From the NCBI GenBank assembly GCA_009663005.1, contig CM018903.1, forward strand, positions 7,328,745-7,353,744: a stretch of 25,000 nucleotides of DNA, written 5' to 3'. The DNA is from Actinidia chinensis. Taxonomy: Eukaryota > Streptophyta > Magnoliopsida > Ericales > Actinidiaceae. A program made the translations under genes and the position numbers. This document shows positions 9,429 to 18,535 of the stretch, one piece after another; the first letter of the stretch is position 1, and every line of letters starts with the position of its first letter. Below the pieces are notes generated by a model. That model did not search any database. It saw only the letters and a program-made list of their open reading frames with translations, and was not told the DNA's origin.

Positions 9429-9492
9429 CCTTAAGACAGAATTCGATTTCAGATTGTTTGTTACTAAACAAACAGTTCTGATTTCTGAATTC
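9429..9492 (+). promoter_or_regulatory. Primer-binding-site position: LTR-complementary 17-mer and long hairpin
   Basis: Directly after the 5' LTR lies ccttaagacagaattcg (9429-9445), perfectly complementary to 9299-9315. It overlaps an imperfect hairpin from gaattc at 9439 to gaattc at 9492, whose inner stem is gtttgtt/aacaaac around an acta loop. The TGGTATCAGAGC primer site (initiator tRNA-Met) usual in plant copia elements is not seen here. First-strand priming from a folded transcript, as in Tf1, is one possible reading. Another tRNA or a damaged site is also possible. Confidence 0.4.
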
Positions 9493-9564
9493 TATTTGTG
9501 AAATAACGAAATTATTTATTCTGATTTAATTACCAGATAACTAATTTCGTGTTTTAGTGCAGAG
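9493..9564 (+). other. 5' untranslated leader of the copia element
   Basis: AT-rich leader between the hairpin and the likely GAG start, ATG at 9565 in the context gcagagATGacaactgag. No further motif was identified. Confidence 0.5.
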
Positions 9565-10640
9565 ATGACAACTGAGACGATTGATAATCGGGATAGCTGA
9601 AATGATTGCTGAATTTAAATGACCCAGAAAGAGCAGAATATGCCGGGGCATCCTTTGATGGTTGGGGCCAATTTGGATTGGCCATCCCGTTGCTTTGATG
9701 GAACCAGGTCCACGAACATACCGGTGTGAAACATGCTGAGAAGCACAGAACGGTCAATGGAACCGATTCAAAAGATGGCAGGCAAAGATGCTGTTCTATC
9801 TGACGACTTTGAGTTTGACTCGTTTCTCAAAGAGGACGCTCCTGTTTGTGCAGCGAGCTGAAACCAATCGAGAGGTGAATTACAGAGAGAGATGCTTGGG
9901 GACATGCTGATCCTTTGAGGAATTATGTCCTGATGGATTGGACAATTTCACTCTACAATGTGTATGTGCCAGACGACTGCCAAAGAAATTAGTGGGAGTT
10001 TTGGAGAGAAGTACAAAACTAAAGTGCGTGGAGTCAAGAAATTTGTCGTGGGAAGATTTCTGGAATACATGAGGTAGACACCAACAACGGTGGATGATTA
10101 GCCACGTCCAAGAATTCCAGATGATTTTGCTGAAATTCATGCGAGACGATGCCAACTTAGCGAGACTTTCAAGTAGCTGCAGTGATGAAAAACTTCCACC
10201 TTCTGGAAGGATTTCAAGAACTATCTCAGCACAAAGCGAAAGGAGATGAACTGGAGACTGATTGTGCGGCTCCGAATTGAGGAGGAAATAGGTTTTCGAG
10301 AAAAAGGCAAACCGAGGCTGGCAATAACAATCACAGGCAAATATTGGGGAGCAGGGTCAGGCTCCAAGGGTCAAAACCCAAGACCAAAATAAAGAAATTT
10401 AGATCTTGGTGCGGGGTGAAGCGCCTAAGGCAACTTCTTCCAATTCAACTGGAAGTGTTTATCTGCGACAAGATTGGACATCAGCCAAAGCCTGTCGTTA
10501 GTCGAAAGAACCAAGGAGAGTGCTTCAAAAAGCCAAAGCATGCTCAAGCCAAACATGAAATGTGGATGACTATCTCCAATGGAGTACATGATAGAAATCT
10601 TTGTGGGTTCTGAGAAGGTGAACATGATCGGCTTATACGA
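9565..10640 (+). pseudogene. gag: copia GAG (nucleocapsid) region, frameshifted
   Basis: GAG forms the virus-like particle and binds element RNA. Pieces typical of plant copia GAG (UBN2 type) appear in changing frames: GEKYKTK (about 10000-10020), VKKFVVGRFLEYM (10033-10071), FWKDFKNYLSTKRKEMNW (10201-10254) and IVRLRIEEE (10261-10287). The zinc knuckle survives as FICDKIGHQPKP (about 10458-10493), where the first Cys and the Gly-His pair are seen but the full CX2CX4HX4C pattern is broken. ATG at 9565 is the likely start. Stops follow within about 35 nt, so no usable GAG remains in this sequence. Confidence 0.8.
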
Positions 10641-10720
10641 ACACCGCAAGGAGTGGTGGGGGACACAGGGGGCTACCCGTCATGTAATGATCAAATATAA
10701 AGAGGATGTTATCACCACTT
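10641..10720 (+). pseudogene. pol: copia aspartic protease active-site remnant
   Basis: EWWGTQGATRHV at about 10651-10686 corresponds to the protease motif W-[VL]-D-[ST]-G-A-[TS]-x-H. The catalytic Asp is lost because extra G residues lie in two G-runs. This enzyme normally cuts the GAG-POL polyprotein. Little else of the domain can be read in frame. Confidence 0.7.
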
Positions 10721-11130
10721 ATCAAGTTGGTTACCAATGTGAACAAATTTTCATGCGGAAACTATGCCAATTTCCAAGGTTGATTCGAAGGGCAAGGGAA
10801 GGTCGTGCTGAAAATGACATCTGAAAGGAACTACGCTGAATAATGACTCCATATGTGCCCGCGAGATCCGCAAGAATCTTGTGTCAGGAATCTCATGCTT
10901 AGCACGCATGGTTTTAGCTTGTTTTGGTGTTGTGTCAGAAAGTTGATTCTGACTAAGGAATGGGGGTTTATGTGGGAAAAGGTGGGATTAGCTGACGGAT
11001 TATCACAAAATGAATGTACTCACTGTATAAGGTAATCCCAAAAATGAATATCAATAAGAATGCTGAATCTTTCTGCTTATTTGATGAGTCTTCTTACATT
11101 GCATGGTAGATTGGGACATGTTTAATTTTG
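10721..11130 (+). pseudogene. pol: GAG pre-integrase region remnant
   Basis: Frames here give VRNLMLSTHGFSL, KLILTKEWGFMWEKVG and ADGL (about 10880-11000), followed by SAYLFDESSYIAW and then HGRLGHV in the next frame (about 11070-11125). HGRLGH.N is the zinc-binding HHCC start of copia integrase. The order and spacing fit the linker between protease and integrase. Confidence 0.75.
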
Positions 11131-11790
11131 ATTTATCGTAGATAATAACATGGAATATTTACCAAAATTTATATTAAAATACTCACAAAATGTGATGTAT
11201 GGTGGCGGACAAATTAACAAAAGAACCTTTTCAACGTGGGAAAAGAAGTACTGAACCTCTGATTATAATTCTAGTGAAGATTGTGATTTGAATTTGTTCA
11301 AACCCGAGGAGGTAAAAAAGATTTTATCACTTTTATAGGATGACAGTACAACGGTATTGTACATGTGTACTTGCTACGAAGTAGTAAGGATGCGGCATTA
11401 AAAGTTATGCAGATAAAAATGAAAGTGAAAAATCAACTTGGAAAAAATATAAAAGTTCTAGAAGTGATAGGGTGGTGAATATGACACCTTTGTGAGTTCT
11501 GTTCTCAAAATGGAATAATCACCAAACTCATTGCCAACCTTATCACCACAACAAAATGGTGTCTGTTGCAGAGAAAAATAGAACTTAAAAGAAATGATGA
11601 ATGCATGTGATATTCGGTTTACCACAGCAGACTTGTGCTAGGGGGAAAGCAATACTTTCGCAAAATTACATACTAATAAAGCGCACCCCCTCATAAGAAA
11701 AACAAATAAAACAAAATATGAGTGTGGAAAGGTCAGTCAGGAACTTCTTACAAATATTTGAAAGTGTGGGGTGTTTGGCTAAGGTTGCAA
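11131..11790 (+). pseudogene. pol: copia integrase core remnant
   Basis: Readable pieces include KLTKEPFQRG (about 11214-11245), STEPL followed by CDLK, KVKNQLGKN (about 11428-11450), the broken acidic-site segment around 11455-11485, and QNGVAE-like and KNRT-like pieces in shifted frames at about 11550-11595. These follow the rve core order of copia integrases, which insert the cDNA and make 5-bp duplications. Frames change every few tens of bases. Confidence 0.75.
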
Positions 11791-12230
11791 TTCCTTACCC
11801 TTAAAAGGTTTAAAAAGAGGATCGCAAAACTATTGATTGTGTATTCATGTAGGATATGCAAACAATAGCTAGTGCTTATCGAGTCTAGTGAATAGAAGTG
11901 AAAATCCTGAATCAGTCAATACGGTTTATGGGGAATCTAGGAAGGCATTATTTCGTTGAGGATGTGTTCCGATATAACTCTACACAGAGTGAATACTTCG
12001 AAAAGAAGGAAAGTATGACATTGCTATAGGCAAGTAGTGACAGATCAAAATCAGGAATTGATCAGACAAGAAGAGGAGGTTGAACCTAGACGTAGCAAAA
12101 GCGTAGAATGTCAAATCTTTTGGACCCGATTTTCTAACTTACTTGTAGAAATGAACCCCAAAATTTTAGGGACGCTATTGTCCTCTCCGGAAGCTCCCCC
12201 CATTATGGAAGGGAAGACTATAATAGTCTG
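11791..12230 (+). pseudogene. pol: Integrase C-terminal and linker region remnant
   Basis: This stretch links integrase to reverse transcriptase. The clearest piece is DQNQELIRQEEEVEPRRSK (about 12040-12096), a charged linker common in this copia group before the RT domain, then LSSPEAPPIMEGK near 12180-12220. Short motifs only; no frame is continuous. Confidence 0.6.
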
Positions 12231-13060
12231 AGTTGAATCCCATCTTGCAAATCATAAATGGGGAATGGTGAACTTCCACCAGGTTGTAAACCCTTGGACG
12301 ATTAAGTGGATTTTTAAAGAAAGATGAAATGAAAGCAGTGGTCAATGATAATACAAGGCAAGGCTCTGTAGTTAAAGGTATAGGCAAACCGAAGGAATTG
12401 ATTACTTCGAGACTTATTCTCCTGTCACGAGAAGACATCCATTAGAATGATATGCTTATTGCAGAGTTATATAATCTAGAGATACATCAGATGGATGGTT
12501 AAGACAGCATTTTCAATGTGAATAGATGCCGCCCTTTCTGGACCCACCCGAAGGCGTTTGTGGTTCCCCAGACAGAGACTACAGTGTGTAAATTGTTACG
12601 TCTTGATACACGGACTTAAGCAAGCACCAAAAACAATGAGCCATGAGAAATTGATACTGTCAATGTTGTCAAATATCCCAACTGCAATGAATGTGATTAA
12701 AGTGTCCTATGGCAGCACACTGCATAAAGGATATGTCTTGTTTGTCTTGTAGCGATGACATGCTCATCTTGGTAGTAATAATGAATATGATTTAAAACTA
12801 CCAGGAAAAGAAAATGTTAAAACTCTAAGTTTGACATGAAAGGATATGGGATACAGAAGATGTGATTTAGGAATAAAAATCAATAGGACATCTGATTGAT
12901 GGATATACATTTGTCACAATCACAATGTGGATAAAATCGTGAGAAAGGTTTAGCCAGAATGATAATAGTGTGGCAAGAACACCTCTTGATCACAAAACCA
13001 CAGTTGGGAAAGATATTTAAGGAAAGAATATAGGTGAAGTATATAGCAAGAGAGATTCCC
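12231..13060 (+). pseudogene. pol: copia reverse transcriptase (RVT_2) remnant
   Basis: The RT domain is recognised from WIFKE (about 12308-12322), the EGIDYF-like stretch near 12395, YNLEIHQMDG (about 12463-12497, where an extra G splits the motif containing the first catalytic Asp), LIHGLKQAPK (12600-12633) and the shifted DDMLI segment near 12755-12770, which holds the two catalytic Asp of YVDDM. LGIKI-like and ARTPLD-like pieces follow. The order is normal for copia RT, but the frame is broken many times. Confidence 0.85.
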
Positions 13061-13720
13061 GAATCATTGGGAGTTTGATGTATCTATGCATTGCACAAGG
13101 GCCAGATTTAGCTTATGCGGTAAGTAAGCTGAGGAGGTATACTCATACCCCAAGTGGTGATTCATTGCAAAGCTATAATTCGGTTTTAGGAGATACTTAA
13201 GAATATACCCAAAAAATGACGGCACATACACGAGATATCACAGCTGTACCTAGAAGGGTACAGTGATTGCAATTGGTATCGATAGTAAAGACTCTAAATC
13301 ACGAGTGGATATGTCTTACAGTTGGATGGGTTGCGCTTGTGTGTCTGGAAAGTATCCAAGCAAACAGTATAGCAAGGCCACGATGGAATAAAACCAGAAA
13401 TTTAATAGCTTTGATAAAGCATGGAGAAGGGCTAAATGGCTTCGTCACTTCTTAGAGGATATTCCTGTGGGCTAAGCCAGTTCTGCAATATGCATCATTG
13501 CGATGTCAATCGGAATATAGGAAGAGCAGAAAATAACATGTATAACGGTAAGTATAGACATATACGTCGAAGACACAATACCGTTAAACACTGGCTTTCT
13601 GTGGAATTATGGTCATGAGTATGTAAAGTCAAAAAGAATAATATAGCGTGATACCGTTGACTAAAAGGATGACTAAGGAGCAAGTTATGATAATCGAGGG
13701 GAATGGGTTAAAGCCTATTA
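13061..13720 (+). pseudogene. pol: copia RNase H remnant and end of POL
   Basis: PDLAYAVSKLRRYTHTPSGD (about 13102-13161) leads into RNase H pieces: IDSKDSKS in one frame, KWLRHFLEDIPVG (about 13430-13471), an ICI.. and S.IG segment, RHIRRRHNTVKHWLS (about 13558-13602) and YVKSKKN-like text (about 13618-13640). The final part, GEWVKAY-like or GLKPI, lies near 13700. This is the usual end of copia polyproteins. Stops and frameshifts are frequent. Confidence 0.8.
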
Positions 13721-14312
13721 ATAAAGTCACCTCAATGGCAAACCCAACCTATTTGACTGGAGTCCAAGATATAGTTAAATGGGACAACCAAGTAGTTATG
13801 TGTTGACAGTAGAGAATCACTGTGGAAATTATTTTCCTACCCAATTTTATGATAACCAGTGATACCTGTATAGGTTTGAGGATTAAGCTATGCTTTTAAC
13901 TGATTGAATTACATATCTTGAATAATTCTGAGTAGGATAGTGCAGGATATCCTTAATGGCAATCACCTATATGAGGTGAAGGGCCGCTTCTATGAGAATG
14001 ATAAAGGCTCATTCTCTTAAAGCACTAATGAAATACCAGGCGATGACCAGGCCAAATGGCACAACCATGAGAACCAGTTTTGTGGTGTGGAAAATCTGGG
14101 TGATAATTATTGTGTTTGGCTTACACCAATAGCCTTGAACAGTTAAGAGGCATCATGTCCACTGATTTAGCTCGTAATGCTCGATAGTTTTTCACAAGGT
14201 TGGTTCAAGGCAAAAAGCTACCTATCTCTATACAGGGAATTCCTTTAAGTCTCTCTCACTTCTTAGGAGGAATCATGTTATTGTGCATTAAAACATACAA
14301 TTTTTCATTCCT
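13721..14312 (+). other. Non-coding 3' region of the copia element
   Basis: About 590 bp between POL and the 3' LTR with no protein similarity and stops in all frames. Copia elements of this group have an untranslated segment here. No extra (envelope-like) gene is visible. Confidence 0.6.
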
Positions 14313-14322
14313 GTGGCGGGAT
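14313..14322 (+). promoter_or_regulatory. Polypurine tract
   Basis: gtggcgggat directly precedes the 3' LTR start (TGTG at 14323) and corresponds to the purine-rich aagtgggagat type of tract that primes plus-strand DNA in plant copia elements. It carries interrupting pyrimidines here. Confidence 0.6.
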
Positions 14323-15377
14323 TGTGAAAAGTAGTTTGGCTGAGGGTTGACATAATTTTATGGGTGGGTCCCCCCGCGTTATCGAAGTATGAACATGTGA
14401 ATGGATTCTTCCTTCGCGAGTAGATAACCGTAGTATATTTATTTGCTCAAACGGATTAAAAGGTGAATGAGAAAAGTTCACCGACGTGTACATTGATATG
14501 GAAAAATGTGAAGTCCACACATCGGATAAATAGGAATATTTTAAATGGTTAATATACTCCAGATAATATTAGCCAATAAAGTCTGGAGCACAAGGAGGAG
14601 GGGATAGACAAAGTGAGTCACATTGCTCCTTAGTTCATGTGCACGCGCGGCTGCGCACGCAGCGCGAGTCGCGGTCCGCGTGGGCGTGCGGTGTGGAGAT
14701 GGGGCAATGGGCGCTCTTGTGGCGTATTAGTGGAGCACTTGGCACTTACACGTGGCGCGGTGGACGGATGCGCATGGGTGACTGATGTAATTGGTTAATT
14801 ACTTTTTATTCCTGTAGTTTTTAATACAGAAATAAAACTCCTGTAATTTCTAATACAAATTAAAACCCCAAGTACTTTTTATTACAGAGGTAACTCCCAT
14901 CTTATATTCCTATTAACTGAAGGTCAGACCTTTCATTACTTGCTAAATAACAGCAGCATTATCGCCATAGCAGGAGAGGTTATTGGCGGATTAGTGGAGC
15001 TGTTAAATGCCTTCAATGGAAGAGAATAAATTCGGCTTATTCATCAGCATGGAAAATCCTATAAATACCCATCCTTTGCAAGTTCAAAACACAACAAAAT
15101 CTTGAGAGTTCATCAGTAGAGAAAAAGAGAGTTTCTTTTATGGCATTCTGCATTAGAATCATTTGTGAGAGAGTGGACACTAATCCATGGTGCGCGAGCA
15201 CACAGAAATCGTGCACTTCTGTGAGCCGAGATCGTTGCAATCCTGGGCCGACAGACGCCAAACAGCCCGTAAGCACCAGTGGACGGGCCGAATTCTCGTC
15301 TAAGGAGACAGTGTGACGGCTCTGGCCTCGATCAAATTTGTGATATTTATTTATTCATTTCTCTAGTTCATCTGTAA

Positions 15378-15414
<37 letters not shown>

Positions 15415-15425
15415 ATTTTATAACA
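14323..15425 (+). repeat. 3' LTR of the copia element
   Basis: Direct repeat of 8310-9428, ending ...ttttataaca at 15425 and followed directly by the ATTTC target duplication. It contains the same CpG-rich block (about 14640-14770) and a clear TATA box at 15060-15067. Compared with the 5' LTR, most differences are one-base insertions or deletions rather than substitutions. Confidence 0.9.
15060..15067 (+). promoter_or_regulatory. LTR TATA box (TATAAATA)
   Basis: A perfect plant TATA box in the 3' LTR, about 360 bp before the LTR end, so transcription would begin near 15090-15100. The equivalent 5' LTR position (9074-9081) reads ttaaaata. Confidence 0.6.
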
Positions 15426-15430
15426 ATTTC
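15426..15430. other. Right target-site duplication of the copia element (ATTTC)
   Basis: Exact copy of 8305-8309, directly after the 3' LTR. Confidence 0.85.
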
Positions 15431-15570
15431 TCTCCTATATTTCTTCCTAATCCTCCACCCATTATCACCATTCTAAAAGTATCCAAAAAGTTTTAAAAGT
15501 TATCCCCTCAAAAGTTATCTCCCTCTAAAAGTTATCCCCCCTCCTATATCCTCCAGCCAAACTGGCATTA

Positions 15571-16759
15571 GTGTGGTTGTTTTGCTTTTGTATTAAGATA
15601 TATCAATATATATATATATATAGATATATATATAGTATATTATATAATACAAATAAATAGGTCAAACAAAAATCTTATCACAAATCGGTGTAAATTAATA
15701 GTGAATGGTGCAAGTCATTTTTGGAATGTAAGAAACTTTTAACAGAGTTAAGTAACACACGATAACATCATACAATGTGTGGAATTATGAGGGACAGAGT
15801 AATTGGATTTCTTGAAGTGCTTCTAACTTGTTTCATAAAAAACAAGAACTGACGTGTAGTTTCAGTCTTAAGTTGAAAGTAAATATACCTACCACAAGGG
15901 CTAAGATGAATTAATGCCTTATCATTAGGACACATATTTTCTGGAGTTCAAACATTTAGACTGTATATGTAGTCCAAGTATTTAGGTCAAATTTGATTAT
16001 TCAAATCGTTCATATTGTAAACATTATCACGAAATTCAATACTATAAAAAAAATATGTTAATCGAATATTCATACGTTCAGTACTGTTTTAGTGGCCCAA
16101 AAATCAATCTACCTTCATTATTGTAATTTACTTTATTTCATTTTTAACAATGCATGATTAGTATCTTTTCAAGCTCGTGAAGGTCTCTCTAAGCAAGTTG
16201 GATTGATCAAATCACTACATTATGATTGTTAAGTTACTTCTAGTTACTTCGGGAAAATGAATTGAAAACCAACCTTCATCTCTTTATTTGTTAAATCTTA
16301 TCGCACTAAACCACTATTTCACATAAAGTATCGGGACGGACTTCTCTCCAGATTAGTTTGTCCACTTTGGTCTATTGAGCCCTCACAAGCACAACTTTAA
16401 CGATTGGTTTCGTTCACTTTTTAGGTTTATAATTGTGAACTATTCATTAACAAAAATCAACCCAAGAGTTGGTTCAGTGGGTGTCTCTAAGGTCAGTGTC
16501 CGACCATTAGTACAAAAGATGATAAGATTAGCTTTCCAGGTCTACGCGAATCATAACCGGTACATGTTCCGGAGGTCATTCTTGTGGAGGTCAGGTTTAA
16601 AAAAATAAACGAAGCGGATCTTCGATGCAAACCCCATAGTGGGCCCAATGGGCCCTTTTTGTAGGCTGGAGATATCCAAGCCCAAAGTATAATCCTAGTC
16701 GTCAATCATTTTGAAGCTGCTGACAACCCTAATGGAAAATTAATTAGAATTCTTATAAT
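15571..16759. other. AT-rich spacer with a (TA)n tract and a GGGCCC palindrome
   Basis: No gene is supported. A TA-rich tract lies at about 15604-15650. At 16641-16655 gggcccaatgggccc is a perfect palindrome with a 3-nt centre; it contains TGGGCC-type site II motifs found in many plant promoters, but no gene start follows. At 16470-16480 tggttcagtgg resembles a tRNA A-box without a convincing B-box. Confidence 0.45.
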
Positions 16760-16901
16760 GCCTTGTTTGGCCTTTTTCTTTGAGATTTTTTAGTTGCTAT
16801 GGTCTGTGAATTTTTTCATATTTAGTGGACGTTTGTTATTGTGATCGAAATTTTTTATATTTTTTTAATTCCTTTTGATGAAAGGAGTTTGGAAATATAA
16901 T

Positions 16902-16934
<33 letters not shown>

Positions 16935-17163
16935 CACAAAAATAATTTATTTTTACTCAAAAAAAATTACGTAAAAATGGTTTATTTTGTCTTTAGTGAA
17001 TATTTTTTTAAATTATATGATATTTTTTATATTTTAAGTCTCCTCAAGAAATTAAAAAAATATAAAATTTTAATTACACGGTAAAAAAATTCACCAAAGA
17101 TATGAAAAATCTTAGATATCAAAGCAGGTATATAAAAACAAAAAAGCTAGCCTAAATAGGGCC
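16760..17163. mobile_element. MITE with long terminal inverted repeats (about 400 bp)
   Basis: The left end gccttgtttggcctttttct pairs with the right end agctagcctaaatagggcc. Inward, ctgtgaattttttcatat pairs with atgaaaaat and aaaaaaattcacc at the other side, and aaattttttatatttttttaa (about 16849-16869) pairs with ttaaaaaaatataaaatttt (from about 17053). The two halves are inverted copies over most of their length. TAA lies at both flanks (16756-16758 and 17164-17166), consistent with a PIF/Harbinger-type 3-bp duplication, although the left end has an unpaired T. No coding content. Confidence 0.6.
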
Positions 17164-17311
17164 TAAAATTATTGAAAATAAAACTAAATAACTTTTTGTC
17201 AATTTAAATAGTTTTTTTTTGTTGCAATTTTCCCTTATTTTTTTTTGTACACTTTTACCATAGTAAACAAGTCGGAACAATAATTTTCGTAGATTTCAAA
17301 AGAGATATTTT

Positions 17312-17441
17312 ACGGTCCCAGAATTTAGACTAAAAAAAGTTCTTAGAAGTCAAAATGAATGGTTGAGATTCACTTGAGCTTGTGAGGCTCCGTTTGGCAT
17401 TAGCTTTTTTCAGCTTTTTTTTTGATTTTTTTGCTTTTCTG

Positions 17442-17480
<39 letters not shown>

Positions 17481-17630
17481 CAAAAGCCAAAAAATTTTGG
17501 CCTTTTTGATAGCAATCTTAAAAAAAGCTTGACTTTTAAGCATACCAAACGAAGCCATCCATTTTGAATATAAGAATTTGAACCATCTATTTTGAATATG
17601 AGAATTTTTTTATCTAAATTCTGGAACCGT
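17312..17630. repeat. Larger inverted repeat enclosing a MITE
   Basis: acggtcccagaatttagac, then taaaaaaagttctta and aatgaatggttgagattc (17312-17371), is an inverted copy of gaatttgaaccatctatttt, then ttttttatctaaatt and ctggaaccgt (about 17573-17630). The MITE at 17386-17556 sits between the arms. The right arm also holds a short direct repeat (ccattttgaatataagaa and ctattttgaatatgagaa). This may be an older element into which the MITE inserted, or one compound foldback element. Confidence 0.6.
17386..17556 (+). mobile_element. Small AT-rich MITE (GGCTCCGTTTGGCA ends)
   Basis: The left end ggctccgtttggcattagc and the right end gcataccaaacgaagcc form inverted repeats. The interior is T-rich then A-rich and contains ataaagccacaaaagcc. 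The element at 23035-23251 has the same ends and the same interior phrase in reverse complement. No clear target duplication is visible at this copy. Confidence 0.7.
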
Positions 17631-17656
17631 AGCAATGCTGGTTTTCAAAACATTAA

Positions 17657-18535
17657 TTTTATTTTCGTAAAATAAAATTAATGATAGGTTATAAAAAAAA
17701 ATGGGTTTCTATAAATTAAGTTTCTAAATTTAATCAAGCAAAGTTAACACAACAGTTTGGGTAGAAAGTGCTAAGCAAAGATTGTTCTGGTAGGGGACAA
17801 TTGCATTGAAATTGAAATATAAGCAAATGTTGAATAGGGACAGTCTCAAATGTGACTAGTTTCCAAAGTTGGATCATTTAAAATTTTTAAGTTCAAGAAA
17901 GATGCCAAAATAATTTCCAAAACAGAAAAAAAAAACGCTATACAACAAAAAAAGTACTATGAAAAGTTTTCAAAATATGAAATGTATATTATATATCCAA
18001 ACAAAATTCAATGTGACGTGAGTGACACATAAAATAAATTTGTTTTGCACATTTTATTTCTTACTTACTCGTTGAAATTCTTTTAGGGATCATTATATTC
18101 GAAAAAACAATGATTGCAAGACAATAGGCTATAGAGCAGATCACGGGAGGTCAGATCTTGCCAATAAGTTGAGGCAAGAGCCTAAAATGAGAGCTTCTAA
18201 ATGCAAATCAAAGTAGTCTATGCGTATCTTACTTTCTGAGTATATTATAACTCGATTTTAGATTTATAAATTTATCTCAATATAAAAAATATTTACAAAT
18301 TACCTATTTTAAAAAACCAAAAAATAACTCAGTTAACTTAGTACACCCCAAAGTCATAAAATCCTCTTCTTCAAAAATAAATTCTCTATATCAGAACCAC
18401 CGTTGAGATCGACACCAACCCTATATTGACCATTGCGGCCACCGGTGTGACCGTCATGCGAAATGTAACTAAGTGGGGGTATTCATGATGTGTGGGTCTC
18501 GCTCGTAATTATGAGAGTTGAGAGTGTGTTCTGGA
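17657..18535. other. AT-rich spacer, no gene seen
   Basis: No open frame with protein character. ccattgcggccaccggtgtg (about 18431-18450) is a small GC-rich patch in AT-rich DNA without an identified role. Confidence 0.45.

Larger units (their letters stand above)
8310..15425 (+). mobile_element. Complete Ty1/copia LTR retrotransposon, coding region broken
   Basis: The element is about 7.1 kb with LTRs of about 1.1 kb, TG...CA ends and a 5-bp ATTTC target duplication. Its internal order is GAG, zinc knuckle, protease, integrase, reverse transcriptase, RNase H, which is the copia order (integrase before RT). Residue patterns suggest the TNT1/Tork-like part of copia, but the lineage is from memory and tentative. 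The polyprotein is cut by very frequent one-base insertions and deletions, so no long frame survives and the copy as written cannot encode its proteins. It is inserted in the MITE at 8006-15567. Its LTRs contain a CpG-rich block unlike the surrounding AT-rich DNA. Confidence 0.95.
8006..15567. mobile_element. Tourist/PIF-Harbinger-like MITE, split by a copia insertion
   Basis: The left end GGGCCCGTTTGGCTGG (8006-8021), continuing to ...ggagggggataa, mirrors the right end ttatcccccctcc...ccagccaaactggca (15530-15567). TTA lies directly outside both ends (8003-8005 and 15568-15570), the 3-bp duplication expected of PIF/Harbinger elements. Without the inserted retrotransposon the MITE would be about 440 bp. 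Subterminal repeats are visible: GGGATAA-like phrases on the left and four aaaagttatc units at 15474-15540 on the right. There is no coding capacity, so it would have depended on a transposase supplied elsewhere. The superfamily call rests on the TTA duplication and end sequence. Confidence 0.7.

Noticed and set aside
9134..10155. Several minus-strand frames of 60-90 codons
   Set aside because: They are shadows of the LTR and the GAG region on the + strand.
13721..14312. Possible envelope-like or extra gene between POL and the 3' LTR
   Set aside because: Stops in all frames, no membrane-segment pattern; a simple untranslated region explains it.
16875..17084. 69-codon Lys/Phe-rich frame
   Set aside because: It lies inside an AT-rich MITE with long inverted repeats; low-complexity translation.
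17382..17635. Phe-rich frames on both strands
   Set aside because: Translations of T- and A-runs of the MITE at 17386-17556 and its flanks.
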